DNA from: Bacteroidota bacterium
GTDB lineage: Bacteria; Bacteroidota; Ignavibacteria; UBA10030; UBA8401
Assembly (NCBI GenBank): GCA_030679145.1
Contig: JAUXTU010000015.1
Span: forward strand, 185,190 to 219,880
Length of the DNA: 34,691 bases
Direction: 5' to 3'
Notes under the pieces: generated by a model
What the model was told of the DNA's origin: nothing
Database searches by the model: none
Seen by the model: the letters and a program-made list of their open reading frames with translations, nothing else
Translations under genes and position numbers: made by a program
In this document: positions 30,568-34,691 of the stretch, piece by piece
Layout of the letters: each line of letters begins with the position of its first letter
Numbering within the stretch: position 1 is the first letter of the stretch

Positions 30568-32214
30568 ATGAAGAAGAAAACAATCATCATTTCCATCTCC
30601 CTGTTCGCTCTGCTTGCGGTCGGATTTACCGCATACGAAAATGTCTATCTTAAGATCGGTCAAAATATTGATGTTTTCGGGCGAGTGTATAAGGAGATCG
30701 TCAGCAATTATGTTGACGAAGTTGATCCCGAAAAATTCATGCGCTCCGGAATTGATGGAATGCTTGAAACGCTCGATCCGTACACAGTCTATCTTGCAGG
30801 AAAAGATGAGGAAGATATCGATCTTCTTACGCACGGACAGTACGGCGGTGTCGGAATTTCCATTGGTGTCCGCGACGGTGCGTTGACAGTTCTTTCACCG
30901 ACCGAAGGTTATTCCGCGTACAAACAAGGGATCAAAGCAGGAGACAAGATCATAGAAGTTGACGGCGCGAAGATCACCGGAACAAATCCGGACAGTGTTC
31001 GTTCGCGCGTTCGGGGCGAACCCGGAACGACAGTGAAGATGAAGATCGAACGTGAAGGAGAAAAGAATCCGATCGAGTTTACATTGGTGCGCGAAGAGAT
31101 TCAGGTGAACAATGTTGCGTATACAGGATTCGTGAAAGAAGGAATTGGATACATTCATCTTGATAGATTCTCACGCAGGGCAGGAGATGAGATCCGGCAG
31201 TCGATAAAAGAATTAAAAGCAAAAAGTGATCTGAAAGGAATTGTTTTAGACCTGCGCGATAATCCGGGAGGACTGCTTGAAGCCGCAGTGGAGATCGTCA
31301 GCAAGTTTGCTCCGAAAGGAAGTACCATTGTAACCACACGCGGGCGAAAAGGGGGTGAAGAACGAACATTCACCGTTGCCGAAGAACCGGTTGCGGCAGA
31401 TATTCCGATTGCAGTGCTTGTCAATAAAAACAGTGCGAGTGCCAGCGAAATTGTTGCGGGCGCAATTCAAGATCTTGATCGCGGAATTATTGTCGGCACG
31501 CGCTCGTTCGGTAAAGGGCTTGTACAGACAATCATTCCGCTCAATTATAATTCTTCTATGAAGATCACCACCGCGCGCTATTATACACCGAGCGGACGGA
31601 GCATACAAGAGATCGATTATCTTCACAAGAACAAAGACGGCGTGTTTGCAACAACGCCGGACAGTTTAAAACGGGAATTCAAAACGATCAAAGGGCGTTC
31701 GGTAAAAGAACTGGGAGGAATTTCTCCTGATTCCGTTGTGACCGATATTGAACACACGCCGTATTATTTTGAATTATTGCGGAAAGCGATGTTCTTTAAG
31801 TATGCAACAACATATGTTGTTAAACATCCGGTGATCGACGGTGAATTTGTAATGAACAACAGCGTGATGAAAGAGTTCGAGCAGTATTTGAGTGAGCAAA
31901 AGTTTGAGTTTGTTGAACCGGCGGAGAAAAAATTGAGCGAATTGAAAGAGCAGATGGTAAAAGAGAACTACAGTTCCACATCCATCTCGTCGATCGATGC
32001 GCTGGTGAAGCAGATCCACTCCGAAAAGATCAATACGTTCACCCGATGTTATGATGAATTAAAGAACGAATTGACCGACGAGTTGATCTCCCGTTATAGC
32101 GGTGAAAAAGGACGGGCACGGTCATCGCTAGCATATGATGTTCAGGCGCAGACCGCTGCAACATTGCTGCTGAATAAAAAAGCGTATGACGGGATGTTGA
32201 AACCGAAGAAGTAG
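30568..32214 (+). CDS. S41 C-terminal processing peptidase
   Basis: A 548 aa protease with an N-terminal signal/anchor (residues 4-22), a PDZ domain (about 90-165, GGVGISIGVRDGALTV) and a peptidase core. The catalytic Ser lies in NKNSASASEIVAGA (about residue 292) and the Lys in SFGKGLVQT (about residue 315). It trims C-termini of envelope proteins in the periplasm. The C-terminal 150 residues are helical. Confidence 0.94.
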   Translation: MKKKTIIISISLFALLAVGFTAYENVYLKIGQNIDVFGRVYKEIVSNYVDEVDPEKFMRSGIDGMLETLDPYTVYLAGKDEEDIDLLTHGQYGGVGISIGVRDGALTVLSPTEGYSAYKQGIKAGDKIIEVDGAKITGTNPDSVRSRVRGEPGTTVKMKIEREGEKNPIEFTLVREEIQVNNVAYTGFVKEGIGYIHLDRFSRRAGDEIRQSIKELKAKSDLKGIVLDLRDNPGGLLEAAVEIVSKFAPKGSTIVTTRGRKGGEERTFTVAEEPVAADIPIAVLVNKNSASASEIVAGAIQDLDRGIIVGTRSFGKGLVQTIIPLNYNSSMKITTARYYTPSGRSIQEIDYLHKNKDGVFATTPDSLKREFKTIKGRSVKELGGISPDSVVTDIEHTPYYFELLRKAMFFKYATTYVVKHPVIDGEFVMNNSVMKEFEQYLSEQKFEFVEPAEKKLSELKEQMVKENYSSTSISSIDALVKQIHSEKINTFTRCYDELKNELTDELISRYSGEKGRARSSLAYDVQAQTAATLLLNKKAYDGMLKPKK

Positions 32215-32245
32215 TGGAGTAGTTGAGTATATGAGTAGATGAGAA

Positions 32246-32275
32246 AAAGCGGACGAGTGATTGTCCGTTTTTTTA
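32246..32275 (+). terminator. terminator after the S41 peptidase
   Basis: CGGAC (32250-32254) and GTCCG (32263-32267) arms are followed by seven T residues and more T-rich sequence. Confidence 0.7.
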
Positions 32276-32343
32276 TTTTGCTCTCTAAACAGGAGTTTGG
32301 GAACAAGATGAATCTAATATTATGAATTCATTCATATATTTTT

Positions 32344-33420
32344 TCAATATTTCCTACGCACCATTGTTAAGACTGCTTTGTTGCTACTGAATCTCGCATA
32401 TACAGCAATATCTTTCTGACATGAACTCCCACCATAATTATCACCAACTAACGGAATGTCAAATTCTTTGAATCGCTTCCCGTTAAAGTGGATGAATTTA
32501 CCAATTCCCCCAGATTGACTTCCAAAAAAATAAACATCGTTTTCTGTTAAACTTGTCATTGTCAAAATCCCAACTCCAAGCGATAAATTATTTCGAATTT
32601 TTATTGTGTGATTATTGGTGTTAAAATTCCATACGCGATAATCTGCAAGTGTTAGTTCATTGTTACCAATATAATTAATTGTCCACGAACCAGGAGAATT
32701 GTTATCGCCTTCGGTACTTTGATATATGATACTCGCTGACAAATTCTTAAGCTCAATGATTGTTGTAACATGATTCATATTCCTTGCCATAGCATAAGCA
32801 GCACCCGTCTCTTTGTTTCCCGTTATCCCGTAAAAATACCATTGTCGGTCAAATTCTATTTGTGTCCACTTGTTTCCATCATAATGTACTATTGTGCCCC
32901 ATGGTCCTACTCCATAAACATTTTGGTTGCCGCTTCCCCACAGCTTTGTTACCGCGCGGTTACCGCTAAAATCCATTTCACTGAAATCTACCCACACGTA
33001 TTCTCCGTTTTTATATTGCAAAACAACACCGGATGCGTAGTAAATTTCAGAAGTGTCTTTCGCCCACACCCCGTAAATGCCCGCACTGTTAAACTGTCTG
33101 CCCAATGGATTCCAAGTGCTACCGTTCCAATGCATGATATTCTTTTTCCCAAATAAAGAGTCAGAGATGTATCCAACAGCAAGAATATTATTTTCATCAA
33201 ACACCCATACGTCGTTAAATTCACTCGATTCAAATCCGTCGCCAAACTCTAACGTTTCAAACGTAAAGTTCTGGATGGTGGTATCAACTACCGGCGGTTT
33301 AGTAGTATCGACTGGCTCTGGGCAGTCGGTGCACGGTTGTATTGGCTCGTCTTTGCAATCCACTTGTAAAAAAGAGATTGAGGAGATAAAAAGAAAGAGG
33401 GTAAGAGTTGTTTTGTACAT
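32344..33420 (-). CDS. secreted beta-propeller-like protein
   Basis: 358 aa from ATG 33420 (signal peptide MYKTTLTLFLFISSISFLQV, next Cys possible lipidation). Repeated W-G-x-G/NxxGVG-type blades: VWAKDTSEIYYAS, LWGSGNQNVYGVGPWGT, and similar, resembling sorting-nexin-free bacterial propellers. Proline/threonine linker near residue 30. Probably an exported surface protein of unknown role. Confidence 0.7.
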   Translation of the reverse strand: MYKTTLTLFLFISSISFLQVDCKDEPIQPCTDCPEPVDTTKPPVVDTTIQNFTFETLEFGDGFESSEFNDVWVFDENNILAVGYISDSLFGKKNIMHWNGSTWNPLGRQFNSAGIYGVWAKDTSEIYYASGVVLQYKNGEYVWVDFSEMDFSGNRAVTKLWGSGNQNVYGVGPWGTIVHYDGNKWTQIEFDRQWYFYGITGNKETGAAYAMARNMNHVTTIIELKNLSASIIYQSTEGDNNSPGSWTINYIGNNELTLADYRVWNFNTNNHTIKIRNNLSLGVGILTMTSLTENDVYFFGSQSGGIGKFIHFNGKRFKEFDIPLVGDNYGGSSCQKDIAVYARFSSNKAVLTMVRRKY

Positions 33421-33558
33421 CTGAAGGTTAATGGATTCCCGATACAAGTTTTCGAGATGAGAACGCTGTTTAGCTCTTGTGCCCAAACAGAGTTTGTGCA
33501 CAAAAAGTAAAGTATTTTTTACTCTGTGTTCTCTGTGGCTTAGTGGTGAAAGCTTTTT

Positions 33559-34194
33559 TTAATTCTCAAACAACTGCAACTGTGGAAGCGCGTTCTTCAC
33601 TTCTTTTACAATAAATTCAAAGTCTTTCGGGCGGTGAACAAAATCAAGCGGGTCGCTCTCAATGATCAATAACGGACCAATATGATAACTTCCGATCCAT
33701 TCCTCGTAATGTCCGTTTAATTGTTCAAGATAACTTCGCGGGATGCTCTGTTCATATTCCCGTCCGCGCGTTTTGATCTTTGAAACAAGCGTATCTACGG
33801 ATGAGCGGAGATAGATCATCAGATCGGGCGGTTTCAGATATTCCATCATTACATGAAAAAGAGAAACGTAATTCTCGTAATCGCGCTTGTCCATTTTTTC
33901 GATCAGGTGAAGATTTCGTGCGAAGATCTCGGCATCTTCATAAATAGAGCGGTCTTGAATTACCGATTTATTCGATTCAACGATCTCTTTATGGCTTTTA
34001 AATCGGTTGGCAAGAAAATAGATCTGAAGATGAAATGACCATCGGTTCATATCGCCGTAAAAATCTTTCAAGTACGGATTATCTTCAACAGATTCGTAAT
34101 ACGGTTTCCAGTTGAACCGTTCACCCAGCATGCGCGTAAGCGAAGATTTTCCCGCACCGATATTTCCGGCAACAGCAACGAAGGTTGTATTCAT
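33559..34194 (-). CDS. deoxynucleoside kinase (dGK/dAK type)
   Basis: A 211 aa kinase. P-loop GNIGAGKS (10-17), substrate-binding QDRSIYED (about 91-98) and lid-like RGREYEQSIPRSYLEQ fit the dNK family. It phosphorylates deoxynucleosides in the cytoplasm for the salvage pathway. The exact base preference is not visible. Confidence 0.92.
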   Translation of the reverse strand: MNTTFVAVAGNIGAGKSSLTRMLGERFNWKPYYESVEDNPYLKDFYGDMNRWSFHLQIYFLANRFKSHKEIVESNKSVIQDRSIYEDAEIFARNLHLIEKMDKRDYENYVSLFHVMMEYLKPPDLMIYLRSSVDTLVSKIKTRGREYEQSIPRSYLEQLNGHYEEWIGSYHIGPLLIIESDPLDFVHRPKDFEFIVKEVKNALPQLQLFEN

Positions 34195-34316
34195 AGATTA
34201 TTTGTTAACGTAGTTGAAACACCTCACCAAAAAGTAACAAACTTTTGGCGTAAAACAAACATAAGGCGCAGCGATTTTAGAGAGTGCGTGTTTGAAATGG
34301 AATAGTACACAATAAA

Positions 34317-34363
34317 ATTCTGCGGGACACCATACTAAATATTCAGCATCATTCCCGCAGAAT
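34317..34363. repeat. 11-bp inverted repeat upstream of the kinase
   Basis: ATTCTGCGGGA (34317-34327) and TCCCGCAGAAT (34353-34363) are perfect arms around 25 bp. No gene occupies it; it may be a bidirectional terminator or repeat. Confidence 0.65.
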
Positions 34364-34432
34364 GCAGTTATAGAAACATCTGAAAAATTGTTCCGCTGTA
34401 CGGGATGCCGTAAAGCGGCAGTTGTCTATTGT

Positions 34433-34523
34433 CATTCTGACACTGAGCGCAGCGAAGTGGAAGAATCTCGTTTTTATTCTTGATTGGAAAGCAAGATTCT
34501 TCGTCGCTTCGCTCCTCAGAATG
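34433..34523. repeat. large inverted dispersed repeat
   Basis: CATTCTGA and TCAGAATG ends with GAAGAATCT/AGATTCTTC inside, flanking GAGCGCAGCGAAG-like sequence. I recall this CATTCTGA...GAAGAATCTC type from dispersed repeats in many bacterial genomes. Confidence 0.7.
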
Positions 34524-34563
34524 GGCATAATAGTCAAAAAGTGTTGCTAAAATCACTGTAAGT

Positions 34564-34573
34564 TGTTCTTTGA
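34564..34573 (+). promoter_or_regulatory. boxA-like antitermination motif
   Basis: TGTTCTTTGA fits the rRNA boxA consensus TGYTCTTTRA. A TGTAGTTC/GAACTACA inverted repeat follows at 34640-34678. The window may end inside an rRNA operon leader, but no 16S sequence is included to confirm it. Confidence 0.4.
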
Positions 34574-34691
34574 AATAGCGTTATTGGTAGAAAACTCCAA
34601 CAAGGTGTAGATTCGTGACGAAAAAAACATTGTGCTCGATGTAGTTCATCAGATTTCAAACGATATTGAGGAACTACACAAAATCGACAAC

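Noticed and set aside
34560-34691. Possible start of a CRISPR array or tracrRNA at the window end
   Set aside because: The TGTAGTTC/GAACTACA arms occur only once and no spaced direct repeat is visible; a boxA-type leader explains the TGTTCTTTGA better.

Overview
Positions 1 to about 23,540 are most of a Mu-like (transposable, replicative) prophage. Positions from about 23,550 to the end are host chromosome. The host looks like a member of the Bacteroidota/Chlorobiota/Ignavibacteria group. One secreted protein ends in a type IX secretion (T9SS) sorting domain with the motif SQNYPNPFNP, a large multi-lamin-tail-domain protein ends in a FlgD-like domain, and recognisable promoters fit TTGAC-N17-TAnnTT(TG). 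The phage assignment rests on a repressor with divergent operators, a MuA-type DDE transposase, a MuB-type ATPase, a gp16-like protein, a gp27/gp28-type terminase pair, a gp29 (DUF935) portal and an F/gp30 head-morphogenesis domain.

Phage layout. (a) 1-3,093, minus strand: a late operon of 170 aa, beta-helix-like, putative carbohydrate-binding, BNR/sialidase-like and one partial protein, probably tail or adsorption parts. It continues off the left edge. (b) 3,223-5,392, minus strand: the repressor followed by four small genes, two with signal peptides; this looks like a lysogeny or 'moron' operon. (c) 5,391-5,450: divergent promoter/operator region with a perfect 23-bp palindrome between the -35 and -10 of the early promoter. 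(d) 5,487-15,226, plus strand: early operon with ner-like and CII-like regulators, transposase A, target-capture ATPase B, gp16-like protein and a long chain of small overlapping ORFs, several with zinc ribbons. It also holds a D-arm-less tRNA-like element (11,252) and a structured RNA (14,926-15,032). (e) 15,244-23,283, plus strand: second late operon with terminase, two DNA methyltransferases, portal and head-morphogenesis genes, ending in a hairpin and repeats that may be the transposase-binding right end.

The main unexpected observation is that the two late operons, on opposite strands about 12 kb apart, begin with the same cassette. Each has a TTGAC promoter, a 32-nt identical leader block and a terminator-like hairpin just before the first ATG. 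The late genes thus appear to be split into two divergent arms fired by duplicate promoters, unlike the single rightward late transcription of Mu. Capsid, protease and most tail genes are not seen and would have to lie beyond the left edge. Other notable points are a likely -1 frameshift (nine A residues) joining portal to the F domain, a possible RNA switch or pseudoknot, and palindromic dispersed repeats inside phage reading frames.

Host region: lamin-tail/FlgD-like secreted protein, aquaporin, ferritin, T9SS-sorted protein, S41 C-terminal processing peptidase, a secreted beta-propeller-like protein and a deoxynucleoside kinase. The final 500 bp hold inverted repeats and a boxA-like motif that may be the leader of an rRNA operon just outside the window.
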